The position numbers were made by a program, and so were the translations under genes. This document shows, piece by piece, positions 17,215 to 26,389 of a stretch of 39,563 nucleotides of DNA. The notes beneath the pieces were generated by a model. It had not been told where the DNA came from, made no database searches, and saw only the letters and a list, made by a program, of their open reading frames with translations. The DNA comes from Oscillospiraceae bacterium. Its GTDB lineage: Bacteria > Bacillota > Clostridia > Oscillospirales > Ruminococcaceae. The stretch lies in NCBI GenBank assembly GCA_017405465.1, contig JAFRAJ010000041.1, positions 1 to 39,563 on the forward strand, written 5' to 3'. Numbering within the stretch: position 1 is the stretch's first letter; every line of letters starts with the position of its first letter.

Positions 17215-18713
17215 CCTTTATGCCCTCCCACCATTCCGTTACGATCTTTAGCGGTAGCGCCGTCTTCGAGATTCATTCCTTTGAGCACGGCATTTTTTCC
17301 AAACCGGTTTCTTAGATCAAGTATGGATTGCTGCAGATTTGCTTCTTTTTCTGCTTCTTCGATGGACATTGGTGATGTAACAGATGAGGTCTCAAAAAGG
17401 TCAATTTGTATTGCCTCCGGAACAGTTTCCGGATCGGATTTGTCCAGCAGTCTGTTGGCACCGATATATATTCTCCTGATTGACAGCCTTGGATCGACTA
17501 TTTTGTCAAAAAGGCCCATAACTGCTTTAGCTATCAGTTTTGTCGATGAGGTGTAGCAGGGAAGATTCGCGCTTCCGTGTGAGTGTTTTGGAACGCTCCT
17601 GCCATACCAGTCCTGTTCTGTTTCGACATTCTTTTCATTGCTGTTAGCTGATATGTCATATCCCAGAGTGAGGGTGATCTGGTCTGTAACGAGTTTCTTT
17701 TCAACCAGATCCAGGACCATCGAATCTGCCATCTCTTTGACTATCAGTCTTGCCTTATCTGTGGGATATGGCTCCATGAGGACTTGACCAGCAGAAACTC
17801 CGCTTGATTCGGGTTTGTAAGCTTTTATGTCAGCTATAGTACATGGTTCATATCCCCAGGCATGATCTATAAGTAGTTCAGCGTTGATTCCCAGAAGATC
17901 ATACAGAAGTTCTTCACTGCGCGGAGAACCATATGGAGCGACTGAACATCTTGCTATATCTCCCATGGTAAAAATGCCGTATTGCTCAAGCTTTTCCTGC
18001 GTCTTGCGACCAACTTTCCAGAAGGCAGAGAGCGGCCTGTAGTTCCACAGATTTCTTCTGTACCTGTATTCATCAAGTTCAGCTATTCGGACTCCGTCTG
18101 AATCAGGTTCCGTATGTTTTGCTTCTATATCCATTGCGATCTTACAAAGGTATAGATTCGGTCCGATTCCAGCAGTGGCAGTAATACCTGTGGTCTTTAG
18201 AACGTCACGTATGATACTACCTGCAAGCTCCTTTGCAGTGACACCGTATGTTTCAAGGTATCCTGTGACATCCATAAAAACTTCATCTATGGAGTAAACA
18301 TGTATGTCGTCTGGAGAGATATATCTCAGGTAGATATCATAAATCTTGGAACTGACGTCCATGTAATGGATCATTTGAGGAACAGCAGTAATGAAATCAA
18401 GTTCCAGTGAAGGGTTTGCAAGCAACTCGGATAAGAACTGGGATCTGCCGGTAAAAACGCGTTTCGGAGCTTTACTCAAGCGTTCTGCGTTTATCCTCTT
18501 GACGTTCTGCTTTACTTCGAATAGGCGTGGCCTTCCAGGTATGCCGTATTCTTTAAGCGACGGAGAGACTGCAAGACAAATAGTTTTATCTGTTCTTGAA
18601 GCATCAGCTACCACAAGGTTTGTATCGAGTGGGTCAAGCCCTCTTTCAACACATTCCACAGAAGCATAGAAAGACTTGAGATCTATAGCAATGTATGTCT
18701 TCTCGATGCTCAT
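17211..18713 (-). CDS. Y-family translesion DNA polymerase (UvrX/UmuC/DinB-like)
   Basis: A 500-residue error-prone polymerase that copies damaged templates. The palm carries the catalytic acidic residues: Asp in IAIDLKSFYASVEC (near residue 11) and the invariant SIDE at about 141-144 in HVYSIDEVFMDVTGY. Thumb/helix-hairpin-helix regions (TATAGIGPNLYLCKIAMD, FWKVGRKTQEKL) and a little-finger region (LTLGYDIS) follow. It is longer than DinB and matches the UvrX-like Firmicute group linked to YolD. ATG 18713 is chosen over the in-frame GTG at 18725 because the AGGA ribosome site lies between them. A -10 element lies near 18759-18764; no convincing LexA box was found. Confidence 0.9.
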   Translation of the reverse strand: MSIEKTYIAIDLKSFYASVECVERGLDPLDTNLVVADASRTDKTICLAVSPSLKEYGIPGRPRLFEVKQNVKRINAERLSKAPKRVFTGRSQFLSELLANPSLELDFITAVPQMIHYMDVSSKIYDIYLRYISPDDIHVYSIDEVFMDVTGYLETYGVTAKELAGSIIRDVLKTTGITATAGIGPNLYLCKIAMDIEAKHTEPDSDGVRIAELDEYRYRRNLWNYRPLSAFWKVGRKTQEKLEQYGIFTMGDIARCSVAPYGSPRSEELLYDLLGINAELLIDHAWGYEPCTIADIKAYKPESSGVSAGQVLMEPYPTDKARLIVKEMADSMVLDLVEKKLVTDQITLTLGYDISANSNEKNVETEQDWYGRSVPKHSHGSANLPCYTSSTKLIAKAVMGLFDKIVDPRLSIRRIYIGANRLLDKSDPETVPEAIQIDLFETSSVTSPMSIEEAEKEANLQQSILDLRNRFGKNAVLKGMNLEDGATAKDRNGMVGGHKG

Positions 18714-18758
18714 CTGTGTCCTCACATAAACCTAAAACATCTACATTTTCTATAAGTG

Positions 18759-18764
18759 ATTATA
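18759..18764 (-). promoter_or_regulatory. Candidate -10 box (TATAAT) for the Y-polymerase operon
   Basis: On the minus strand a perfect TATAAT lies about 46 bp before the ATG at 18713. The -35 region is poor, so the operon may need an activator or be weak when uninduced. Confidence 0.3.
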
Positions 18765-18896
18765 GCATCGGCCAAAGACTATTAAAATGAAGTATATATG
18801 TTGGCTTGCAGATAGTAGAAAAAATAGCAACGGTGTATAAGCTTAGGTATCCATGTGTTATGATACGGATCAAATATGATTTGCGAACGTAAGTCG

Positions 18897-18932
18897 AAAG
18901 AGGATCGTTATTTAAAAGAGGATCGTTATTTA
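18897..18932 (+). repeat. Perfect tandem duplication of an 18-bp unit upstream of the MBOAT gene
   Basis: AAAGAGGATCGTTATTTA occurs twice head to tail (18897-18914 and 18915-18932), 35 bp before the ATG at 18968. Each copy holds AGAGGAT, a ribosome-site-like sequence. It could be a slippage-prone expression tuner or a duplicated regulator site. Confidence 0.8.
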
Positions 18933-18967
18933 TAATAAATACTGGGTAATTGGATCGGGATACTAAG

Positions 18968-20410
18968 ATGATATTTAATTCTATATATTACTTACTGTTT
19001 GTACTGGTGGTCTTTTGCATTTATTGGAAAATACCTCATAGACTGAGATGTGGATTAATACTAATCTCGAACTATGTATATTTGGCCAGCTGGGATCTGA
19101 GATACTCAGTTTTGCTGTCGTTCGTGACGATTGTCTCATTTGGCATCGGTATTTACATTGAGAAAACTACGGAGAAAAGATACAGAAAGAGCGCCGTGAT
19201 CTTTTTTATCTGCGTAAGCATCGCGATACTATTTTTCTTCAAATACTTCAACTTCACAAGCAGGACAATTGCTTACCTGATATCATCATCTGGAAGAAAA
19301 ACGGAACCTCTGATATTGGACATTACACTTCCGATCGGGATTTCTTTCTATACATTTCAAGCTATTGGTTATGTACTGGATGTTTTCAGGGAAACGACTT
19401 CAGCTGAACATAATCTTGGATATTATGCTGTATTTATGTCTTTCTTTCCGCAGTTGACTTCGGGACCGATTGCCAGAGCCGGTGATCTGCTCCCGCAGAT
19501 CAAATCATATCCTGAATTCGATTACAAGAAGGCAACTTATGGCCTGAAACAGATGGCATGGGGTTATTTTAAAAAGATAGTAATTGCTGATACTATAAGC
19601 CAATTTACCGGAAAGGTCCTGAACGATCCTTCTCGGTTTCACGGGTTTGCACTGCTTCTTGCAGCTTTTCAGTATTCGATCCAGATTTACTGTGATTTCT
19701 CAGGCTATTCTGATGTTGCATGCGGAACTGCAAAACTGTTCGGAATCGAACTGACTGTGAATTTCAGAAGTCCATATTATTCACAGAGTATCAGGGAGTT
19801 CTGGAACAGATGGCATATCTCTCTGTCTACCTGGCTGCGGGATTACATCTATATCCCTCTCGGAGGAAACAGAAAAGGTAATGTTAGAAGGAATATTAAT
19901 CTGCTGATCACATTCTTGATCAGCGGCTTGTGGCACGGGGCAAGCTGGACATATGTACTGTGGGGATTAGTTCACGGTTTGGCTCAGATTGTCGAGAATT
20001 ATATTCTTCCCAAGAAGAAGGATAAGAGCAGCAGAGGCGGGCTCTGGTTTCTGCGTGTCGTTTTTGTGTTTTTCTTCTGCACCCTTACATGGGTACTGTT
20101 TTCCGCACATTCTTTCAATGATGCTTTATATTTCTTTACCCATTTGGCAGATGGCATCAGTTCTCCTGTCACTTATCTTCATGACGGGTTTACTGATCTT
20201 GGGTTTGGAAAACAGGCATTTGCTTTTATGCTTCCTTCTATGCTGCTGTTAATGTTGTTTGATTATTTCAATACCAAAGAAGACGTCATAAACAGGATAT
20301 CTGGTATGCGCACATCAGTTAGATGGATTATATATATTTCTTTCATCCTATGGATGCTGATCAGTGTTCCTGTCAGAACGAGCAGTGAATTCATCTATTT
20401 CCAATTCTGA
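18968..20410 (+). CDS. MBOAT-family membrane O-acyltransferase (AlgI/DltB/PatA-like)
   Basis: A 480-residue polytopic membrane protein that hands acyl (usually acetyl) groups across the membrane for modification of an exported polymer. Diagnostic segments are PIGISFYTFQAIGYVLDV, FPQLTSGPIARAGDLLPQ, FCDFSGYSDVACG-like (YCDFSGYSD), FWNRWHISLSTWLRDYIY, PLGGNRKG, and the catalytic-histidine block SGLWHGASW (His near residue 323). All match the AlgI subgroup. TTG 18950 is a possible upstream start, but ATG 18968 with GGGA eight bases before it gives the usual family beginning. The gene is followed at once by an SGNH-like partner. No algD/alg8 or dlt genes are nearby, so the acceptor polymer is unknown. 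Confidence 0.9.
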   Translation: MIFNSIYYLLFVLVVFCIYWKIPHRLRCGLILISNYVYLASWDLRYSVLLSFVTIVSFGIGIYIEKTTEKRYRKSAVIFFICVSIAILFFFKYFNFTSRTIAYLISSSGRKTEPLILDITLPIGISFYTFQAIGYVLDVFRETTSAEHNLGYYAVFMSFFPQLTSGPIARAGDLLPQIKSYPEFDYKKATYGLKQMAWGYFKKIVIADTISQFTGKVLNDPSRFHGFALLLAAFQYSIQIYCDFSGYSDVACGTAKLFGIELTVNFRSPYYSQSIREFWNRWHISLSTWLRDYIYIPLGGNRKGNVRRNINLLITFLISGLWHGASWTYVLWGLVHGLAQIVENYILPKKKDKSSRGGLWFLRVVFVFFFCTLTWVLFSAHSFNDALYFFTHLADGISSPVTYLHDGFTDLGFGKQAFAFMLPSMLLLMLFDYFNTKEDVINRISGMRTSVRWIIYISFILWMLISVPVRTSSEFIYFQF

Positions 20411-20423
20411 TATGAGGCGCAGT

Positions 20424-21389
20424 ATGAAAAGATTTTTCAGGAAAATATTGATTATAACTGTATCAGTTATAGTGCTGTTCTTTATTCTTATGCTGATAAA
20501 TTATCATTTTGTTGGAAATCAGTATAAGTTTAATTATCAAGCTTCTCTTTTAGACAAGATAGAGCGGTTGGAAAGCATTGAAGGACCTAAATTAATCCTT
20601 ATAGGTCACTCCAACCTTGCTTTCGGTATGGATTCGGAAATGCTTGAAAAGGCAATAGGAATGCCTGTTGTGAATCTGGGACTGCACGGGGGATTGGGTA
20701 ACGCTTTTCATGAAGAGATTGCAAAACCCTATATAAGAAAAGGAGACATCGTGATAATATGCCATTCGTTTTTTGCTGATGATGGCAGTATAGAGGATCC
20801 TTCTCTTGCATGGATAACTGTTGATAACAACATAAAGCTGTGGCGGATTATAAGTATTAAAGATTACTGGAACATGATCAAAGCATATCCGAAATATTTC
20901 AGAGATTCACTCTACATGAAGATCACAGGGACAGGAAACCAGGACAGCGGTGGATCCTACTCCAGGAACGCATTTAACAAATACGGAGACGTGGTTGTCA
21001 AACCGGAAGAAGGACGCATGGACCCGGAAGTGTTTTTCGGAGATACAGAATCCAATAACGTTGAGGTACCTAGAATAGGAGATACATGTGTCAGAAGACT
21101 GAATGATCTGAATGAATTTATCACAGCGAGAGGAGCAACGATGCTCGTTGCTGCATATCCTATCGCATACGGGGAATATTCCTCGTTCGACAGGAGCGAC
21201 TTTTACAGGTTCAAGAATGATCTTGATATATCATTGGACTGTGATGTCATCTCCGACTATACCGATTACTTTTTCGGATATGATCTCTTCTACGACACGA
21301 AGCTTCATTTAACAGCAGAAGGAACATACAAAAGAACTAAACAACTGATTGAAGATCTAGAGTCGTGGAAGAGTCAACTGCAGGGCTGA
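20424..21389 (+). CDS. SGNH/AlgJ-DltD-like membrane-anchored partner of the MBOAT protein
   Basis: A 321-residue protein with one N-terminal signal anchor (about residues 8-27) and an extracytoplasmic domain. SGNH-hydrolase-like blocks are visible: LIGHSNLAFGMD with a serine at the GDS position, the glycine-containing NLGLHGGLG, and the terminal D-x-x-H pair in YDTKLHLTAEG. In AlgI/DltB systems such partners complete transfer of the acetyl or D-alanyl group outside the membrane. The start at ATG 20424 has GAGG six bases upstream; ATG 20412 is an alternative. It begins 13 bp after the MBOAT stop, so the pair is surely co-transcribed. Catalysis is inferred from the triad-like residues only. Confidence 0.75.
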   Translation: MKRFFRKILIITVSVIVLFFILMLINYHFVGNQYKFNYQASLLDKIERLESIEGPKLILIGHSNLAFGMDSEMLEKAIGMPVVNLGLHGGLGNAFHEEIAKPYIRKGDIVIICHSFFADDGSIEDPSLAWITVDNNIKLWRIISIKDYWNMIKAYPKYFRDSLYMKITGTGNQDSGGSYSRNAFNKYGDVVVKPEEGRMDPEVFFGDTESNNVEVPRIGDTCVRRLNDLNEFITARGATMLVAAYPIAYGEYSSFDRSDFYRFKNDLDISLDCDVISDYTDYFFGYDLFYDTKLHLTAEGTYKRTKQLIEDLESWKSQLQG

Positions 21390-21584
21390 ATCCATGTTCT
21401 GATCATGCAACAGTCAAGTGCGGACAACGATTTGTCAAATAATCAGATTCATATTTGGTATTCTTCTGTTACCATATATTAATTCATAATTCGCTGATAT
21501 TGTGTTATCATACGAATTGCTGGATTATAGGTCCGGCATGTCGTGTGTTATGTAATAATCTGTCATAACATGAGAATGTGATAG

Positions 21585-21607
21585 ACACAGTATGTACACA
21601 ACTGTGT
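21585..21607. promoter_or_regulatory. Dyad upstream of the Gld-like operon
   Basis: ACACAGT (21585-21591) and ACTGTGT (21601-21607) are inverted around nine bases, some 40 bp before ATG 21647. A second short dyad, GTTATG ... CATAAC, lies at about 21547-21569. Either could be an operator; there is no supporting regulator gene nearby. Confidence 0.3.
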
Positions 21608-21646
21608 GATATAAGTTATTCAAATATTCAGGAGGAAACTCACCAG

Positions 21647-22618
21647 ATGGTCGAAGTAAGCCACCTCACCAAGAAATACGGTGACTTTACCGCCGTTTCG
21701 GATCTGTCCTTTACTATTGAGGACGGACTGATTTACGGTTTCCTGGGACCTAACGGCGCAGGAAAATCAACGACGATGAACATTATGACCGGCTGTCTTT
21801 CCGCAACGGAAGGCGAGGTCATCATAGAAGGACATGATATCTTTGAAGAACCCAAAGAAGCTAAGAAATGTATAGGTTATCTGCCGGAGATACCTCCGCT
21901 ATACCCGGATCTTACTCCTGTGGAATACCTGGAATTCGTGGCAAGAGCTAAAGGTGTGCCTTCAAGCGAGCTCGACGAACAGATCGAGAGCGTTATGGAG
22001 GAGACAGGAATCACGGTATATGCCAACAGACCGATCAAGAATCTCTCAAAAGGGTATAAGCAGCGTGTAGGTATAGCACAGGCTATCATCGGACATCCCA
22101 GTCTTATAATCCTCGACGAGCCCACTGTCGGACTGGACCCCAAGCAGATAATCGAGATCAGAAACTTGATAAAGAACCTCGGAAAGAAGCATACGGTAGT
22201 ACTTTCCAGTCATATCCTTTCCGAAGTACAGGCTATATGTGACAGAGTCATGATCATATCACGCGGCAAGATGGTCGCTTTTGATGCGCCGGAGAATCTG
22301 GAAAGTCTTATGCTCGGAGAAGGAACTATAGAAGTAAAAGCCAGTTGCAGCAAAGACATCATTGAGCCGGTGATCGCTTCTATGGAATTTGCGACCGGTT
22401 ACGATATTAAGGAAGAAGACGGAGGCTGCACGGCAACTGTCCGAATCGGATCGGAAGACAGGCAGAAGACACAGGCGGAAATGCTCCGTATGTTCGGAGA
22501 AAAAGGCGTGCCCGTCTATCAGATCACACCGGTCAGGGCTTCTCTTGAGGATGTATTCATAGAACTCACCCACGGAAGCAGTGAACCTGATGCTGAAGAA
22601 GAGGAGGTGGAAGAATAA
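21647..22618 (+). CDS. GldA-like ABC transporter ATP-binding protein
   Basis: A 323-residue ATPase of the ABC-2 exporter type: Walker A GPNGAGKST, signature LSKGYKQRVGIAQA (the LSKGY form typical of GldA/NosF-like proteins), Walker B LIILDEPTVGLDP and the switch region VLSSHILSEV. A C-terminal extension with VKASCSKDII and VRASLEDVFIELT completes the usual architecture. The open frame begins at GTG 21578, but ATG 21647 behind GGAGGAAAC is preferred. Its TAA overlaps the next ATG by one base (TAATG). It starts a four-gene coupled operon with permease, GldG-like and DUF4340 proteins. Confidence 0.88.
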   Translation: MVEVSHLTKKYGDFTAVSDLSFTIEDGLIYGFLGPNGAGKSTTMNIMTGCLSATEGEVIIEGHDIFEEPKEAKKCIGYLPEIPPLYPDLTPVEYLEFVARAKGVPSSELDEQIESVMEETGITVYANRPIKNLSKGYKQRVGIAQAIIGHPSLIILDEPTVGLDPKQIIEIRNLIKNLGKKHTVVLSSHILSEVQAICDRVMIISRGKMVAFDAPENLESLMLGEGTIEVKASCSKDIIEPVIASMEFATGYDIKEEDGGCTATVRIGSEDRQKTQAEMLRMFGEKGVPVYQITPVRASLEDVFIELTHGSSEPDAEEEEVEE

Positions 22619-23481
22619 TGCTGACTGTAATGCGTCATGAACTTAATATGCAGGACAGAAGTTTCAGCACCTATCTTTTCGGATTCTTCCTGCTAGAGAC
22701 TATCGGAATCGCCGCCATGATCTATAACATCAACAACAAGATGGCGAATTTCGAGTATTGTCTCTCGACCATCACTTTGGTTTTCGTGCTGATAATTCCG
22801 CTTATCACCATGAAGTCTATCGCAGAAGAAAGGAAGCTCAGGACAGATCAGCTCCTTTATTCACTGCCGCTTTCGATGTGGGACATCGTCCTCGGGAAAT
22901 TCTTTGCTACACTGGTCAATTTCATGTTCCCGATGGTGTTCATTGCAGTCTATCCGCTTTTGTTTAAGCGCTACGGCAATGTCTACCTGCTTACTTCATA
23001 CGGAAGCATAATAGCGTTCATCTTCCTTGGTGCGGCACTTATCGCAATAGGAATGTTCGTCTCTTCACTGACTGAGAACCAGGGAATCGCAGCAGGCATC
23101 AGCGCAGTCATCATCGCGCTGAACTACTACAGCCTGGATCTTGCCAATATCACATCCAGCACAAAGCAGGGATCCCTTCTGGTTATACTGTTCTTCATAC
23201 TGATCATCGGATTCATAGTGAGGAGCCTTACTAAGAGCACTTTAGCAGGGGTCATCCTGGCAGCCTTACTGGCCGCCATTACGGGCATCGTTTACCTAAT
23301 AAAGAGCGATCTGTTTGAAGGACTGGTTCCAAGCGTCATGTCGAAGATATCTTTCTTCCAGAGATTCTATGCTTTCGTTAACGGCAACTTTGATGTGACA
23401 GCGATCGTCTATTATGTATCCATGACAGCGTTTTTCCTTTTCTTATGTGTACAGTCTCTTGAGAAGAGGAGGTACAACTGA
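22618..23481 (+). CDS. ABC-2 type permease (GldF-like)
   Basis: A 287-residue, six-helix membrane protein. After a short cytoplasmic start (MLTVMRHELNMQDRSFSTYLFG) there are helices at about 17-33, 45-62, 98-120, 130-160, 175-210 and 260-280. The conserved cytoplasmic block MKSIAEERKLRTDQLLYSLP is the hallmark of the GldF/NosY group, where it reads as a coupling helix to the ATPase. It is translated by TAATG overlap from the ATPase gene, and its own TGA overlaps the next ATG. Substrate is unknown. Confidence 0.85.
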   Translation: MLTVMRHELNMQDRSFSTYLFGFFLLETIGIAAMIYNINNKMANFEYCLSTITLVFVLIIPLITMKSIAEERKLRTDQLLYSLPLSMWDIVLGKFFATLVNFMFPMVFIAVYPLLFKRYGNVYLLTSYGSIIAFIFLGAALIAIGMFVSSLTENQGIAAGISAVIIALNYYSLDLANITSSTKQGSLLVILFFILIIGFIVRSLTKSTLAGVILAALLAAITGIVYLIKSDLFEGLVPSVMSKISFFQRFYAFVNGNFDVTAIVYYVSMTAFFLFLCVQSLEKRRYN

Positions 23482-24917
23482 TGAAAAAGTTCTTAGAATC
23501 TCTCAATACAAGAACGTTCAGGATGGGAAGCTACAGCTTCATCCTGACTGCTATTGTTCTTGCAATAGTTATCGCAGTGAATCTTATGGCTAATGCTTTG
23601 CCTGACAGGCTGACGCATTATGATATCAGCTCGGCTAAGATATTCACATTCACATCCAACACCAAAGCAATAGTGACTAGACTCAACGAGGACGTGACTC
23701 TCAACTGGATCGTTCAGGCCGGTCAGGAGGATGAGATCCTCGAGACTCTTCTGGAAAAGTATGAGAAACTGAGCGATCATGTCAAAGTCGTCAAGAAGAA
23801 TCCGGATATCTATCCTGGATTTGCAGCCCAATACACCAATGAGAACATCCACAACAATGACCTTATCGTGATCTGCGGAGACAGAAGCAGGCACGTCAGG
23901 ATCACAGATATTTACATGCAGGATACGTCCGAATCGGTCGCCGGAGGTAACGTCAACCTCAACTTTGACGGAGAAGGACAGATCACATCTGCTATCAACT
24001 ATGTCACAAGAGATAAGCTTCCTAAGATCTACTATCTCCTCGGGCATGAAGAACTGGAATTCACAGATTGCCTGAAGGCTGCTATTACAAAGGCAAACTA
24101 CGATATTCAGGGCATCTCTCTTCTTGGAGCTCAAAGCATTCCGGAAGACGCCGATATGATCCTGGTAAACAGCCCTCAGGTGGATCTCACAGAGCCTGAG
24201 AAAGATCTTCTGGAAGAATACATTCTTAATGGCGGTAGCGTCATGCTGGTAGCCGGGATCCCGGTCTATGGCGGCGAGAGTAACAATGTTTATGATCTGT
24301 GCTGGGACTTTGGATTTGATAAGCAGCCCGGTGTTGTAATAGAGCCTCTGAGTGAGAAATATGTCTTTGGTCAGCCATACTCATTGCTGGCAGAAATCAA
24401 TGAAGGAGACATCACGAATCCTCTCATAGAGGAAAACAGACAGGTCATAGTGCCGATCTCTCAGGGCATGGTCCAGAGAGAGGAGATGCCTGACAATTAT
24501 CTGATCACTCAGATGCTGACCGCAGATGAATCATCCTATTCAAAACTCGCGGGACTTAATATCGAATACTTCGACAGGGAAGACGGTGATATCGACGGGC
24601 CTTTCTGCCTGTCAGCTCTCATCGAGATGAAGGATACAGAAGGAAAACTCGTTATCCTTGGAAGTGATTTCTTCTGCGACGATGAGTTCAATGCGAACTC
24701 AGCTGGAGCAAATATGGATTTCTTCATCAACTCACTGAACTACCTCATCGGAGATAATGATTATATTACTGTCAGAGCTACTACAGTCAAAACAGAAACT
24801 CTGACCATCAGTCAGAGCGAAGGCAACATACTCAAGGTCGCTATGCTTGGTGTCATTCCTGTAGCGTTCCTGATGAGTGGACTGGTCGAGCTGCTCAGGA
24901 GGAGGAAACAGCAGTGA
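23481..24917 (+). CDS. GldG-like ABC auxiliary protein (intramembrane plus extracytoplasmic domain)
   Basis: A 478-residue protein of the GldG/ABC-auxiliary family. It has an N-terminal helix (about 16-38, SFILTAIVLAIVIAVNLMA), the typical HYDISSAKIFTFTSNTKAIV block just outside, a large extracytoplasmic domain including YLLGHEELEFTDCLKAAI and MLVAGIPVYGG, and a C-terminal helix (about 450-468) before a basic RRRKQQ tail. The fold resembles a glutamine-amidotransferase-like/ThuA-type domain and is thought to work with the GldA/GldF pair. Start and stop both overlap the neighbouring genes. Confidence 0.85.
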   Translation: MKKFLESLNTRTFRMGSYSFILTAIVLAIVIAVNLMANALPDRLTHYDISSAKIFTFTSNTKAIVTRLNEDVTLNWIVQAGQEDEILETLLEKYEKLSDHVKVVKKNPDIYPGFAAQYTNENIHNNDLIVICGDRSRHVRITDIYMQDTSESVAGGNVNLNFDGEGQITSAINYVTRDKLPKIYYLLGHEELEFTDCLKAAITKANYDIQGISLLGAQSIPEDADMILVNSPQVDLTEPEKDLLEEYILNGGSVMLVAGIPVYGGESNNVYDLCWDFGFDKQPGVVIEPLSEKYVFGQPYSLLAEINEGDITNPLIEENRQVIVPISQGMVQREEMPDNYLITQMLTADESSYSKLAGLNIEYFDREDGDIDGPFCLSALIEMKDTEGKLVILGSDFFCDDEFNANSAGANMDFFINSLNYLIGDNDYITVRATTVKTETLTISQSEGNILKVAMLGVIPVAFLMSGLVELLRRRKQQ

Positions 24918-26266
24918 AACGACAGAAAACACTGAAGATACTCCTTGCGGTACTTGCGATTCTTATCGTGGGGACCATAGTGATCATCAAGATCGGTGAA
25001 TACCGTGAAAGAATGGAGACATTTGAAGAAGTCGTCTTTTCATTTGATGAAGATGCTGTTACAAGGTTTTCATTCTCACTGGCAGCTTCTGCACATTGCG
25101 ATCTAACTAAGAACAGTGACGGAATCTGGCTGCTGGACAAGGAAGTACAGTATCCTATAAACCAGGAACTTGTTAAGAATCTTATACATTGCATCAACAA
25201 CTATGAAGCCAAGTTCAAGATCATCAATCCTCAGCTCAGCGTCTACGGACTTGAGAGACCTCAGCATACTGCTACGATCACTATCGGCAATGAAAGCCGT
25301 ACTATCAGTTTCGGCGACAAGAGCCCGATAGAAGGCGAGCGTTATTTCATGACCGGTGACGGATTCGTTTATATCGCTAAAGAGGATGTAGCCGAGAAAT
25401 TCGAAGTCGACAACAATGACCTCATGGCTTTTGAGAAATTCCCGGATGTTAAGCAGTTCACTGGCTTTAAGGTATCGGGTGAGAACAATTTTGAAGTCGT
25501 CTACAAAGAAAACGCCGGATGGTGCTACAGCGATGACTTCGTTTATTACACCAAAGTTGACGGACAGTACATGCCGCTGAGTTCGAAGTACGTTGAACGT
25601 ACTATAGATGCCGTATGGAAGGCGTTGACCGACTATTATGCCACGTATGATATAAAGGATGAGGACCTCGAGACTTATAATCTCATAGATCCTGCGCTGA
25701 CTGTCCAGATCACTTATCTGGATGAGAATGATGAGGAGCATATGGAGATAGTCCATATGTCACCCAGGACCATAAGCGGAGCGAAGTTCTATCACAGAGT
25801 AGGTTCAAAATACATCATCCATATGAATGATGAGAACTACGAGAAGTTCCTCAATGCCAGCTATAATACTTTGAGACCTTCTGAAATGATCCTTGCTGAC
25901 TGGAATACCGTAAAGCAGGTCATCGTGAACGTGGATGGCGAGAAAGCAACATTTGATGTCAAGAAAGACGGAACGAAGACGCTATTCTACTGGAACGGTG
26001 AAGAAGTTGAGCTTGACTCTTTCAGCAGAGATGTAAACAAGCTCGAGTACGTTGACTTCGTGGACGAAGCAAGCCTCAAAAGAAAAGAAGCTGAGATCAA
26101 GTTCGTGTTTGACAACGATAAATGGCCGGTTATGACATGCGAGATCTTTAAGTATAACGGTAAATATTGTGTCATAAAGGTCGACGGAAGACTTACTGGG
26201 ACTGTTCCAAGGGAAGACGCTGTAAAAGTCATAGAAGAGCTGAATGCTGTTATTCTTGGAGAATGA
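24914..26266 (+). CDS. DUF4340 protein of the Gld-like operon
   Basis: A 450-residue protein anchored by one N-terminal helix (about 8-26), with the rest predicted outside. Repeated segments such as VYGLERPQHTATITIGNESR, FTGFKVSGENNFEVVYKEN and a late LVDPALTVQI-like YNLIDPALTVQITYL show the internal beta-rich repeat pattern of DUF4340. In many Clostridia this family is always the last gene of GldA-F-G operons. Translation starts at GTG 24914, overlapping the preceding stop (GTGA). The terminator at 26283-26323 follows. Its role is unknown; a substrate-handling or structural partner outside the membrane is plausible. Confidence 0.8.
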   Translation: MKRQKTLKILLAVLAILIVGTIVIIKIGEYRERMETFEEVVFSFDEDAVTRFSFSLAASAHCDLTKNSDGIWLLDKEVQYPINQELVKNLIHCINNYEAKFKIINPQLSVYGLERPQHTATITIGNESRTISFGDKSPIEGERYFMTGDGFVYIAKEDVAEKFEVDNNDLMAFEKFPDVKQFTGFKVSGENNFEVVYKENAGWCYSDDFVYYTKVDGQYMPLSSKYVERTIDAVWKALTDYYATYDIKDEDLETYNLIDPALTVQITYLDENDEEHMEIVHMSPRTISGAKFYHRVGSKYIIHMNDENYEKFLNASYNTLRPSEMILADWNTVKQVIVNVDGEKATFDVKKDGTKTLFYWNGEEVELDSFSRDVNKLEYVDFVDEASLKRKEAEIKFVFDNDKWPVMTCEIFKYNGKYCVIKVDGRLTGTVPREDAVKVIEELNAVILGE

Positions 26267-26282
26267 TCTACAGACAATAAAT

Positions 26283-26323
26283 GAAAGGGAAATGTCAGGC
26301 GTTAGCTTCGACATCTCCCTTTC
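26283..26323 (+). terminator. Hairpin terminator after the Gld-like operon
   Basis: GAAAGGGAAATGTC (26283-26296) pairs with GACATCTCCCTTTC (26310-26323), with one mismatch and a 13-base loop. The downstream GGCTTTCTTC is only moderately T-rich. Confidence 0.55.
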
Positions 26324-26389
26324 GGCTTTCTTCAGTCTAGAAGACTACCTGATTAGAATATAAATTGGTTATGGTCATAATTGGTTTTG

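Noticed and set aside
18841..18900. Possible LexA/SOS box (CGAACGTAAGTCG) upstream of the polymerase
   Set aside because: Only one half matches the GAAC-N4-GTTC consensus, and it is about 170 bp from the start, nearer the MBOAT gene.
18968..20410. Part of a D-alanylation (dlt) operon
   Set aside because: No dltA or dltC genes accompany it; the protein fits the broader AlgI-like group equally well.
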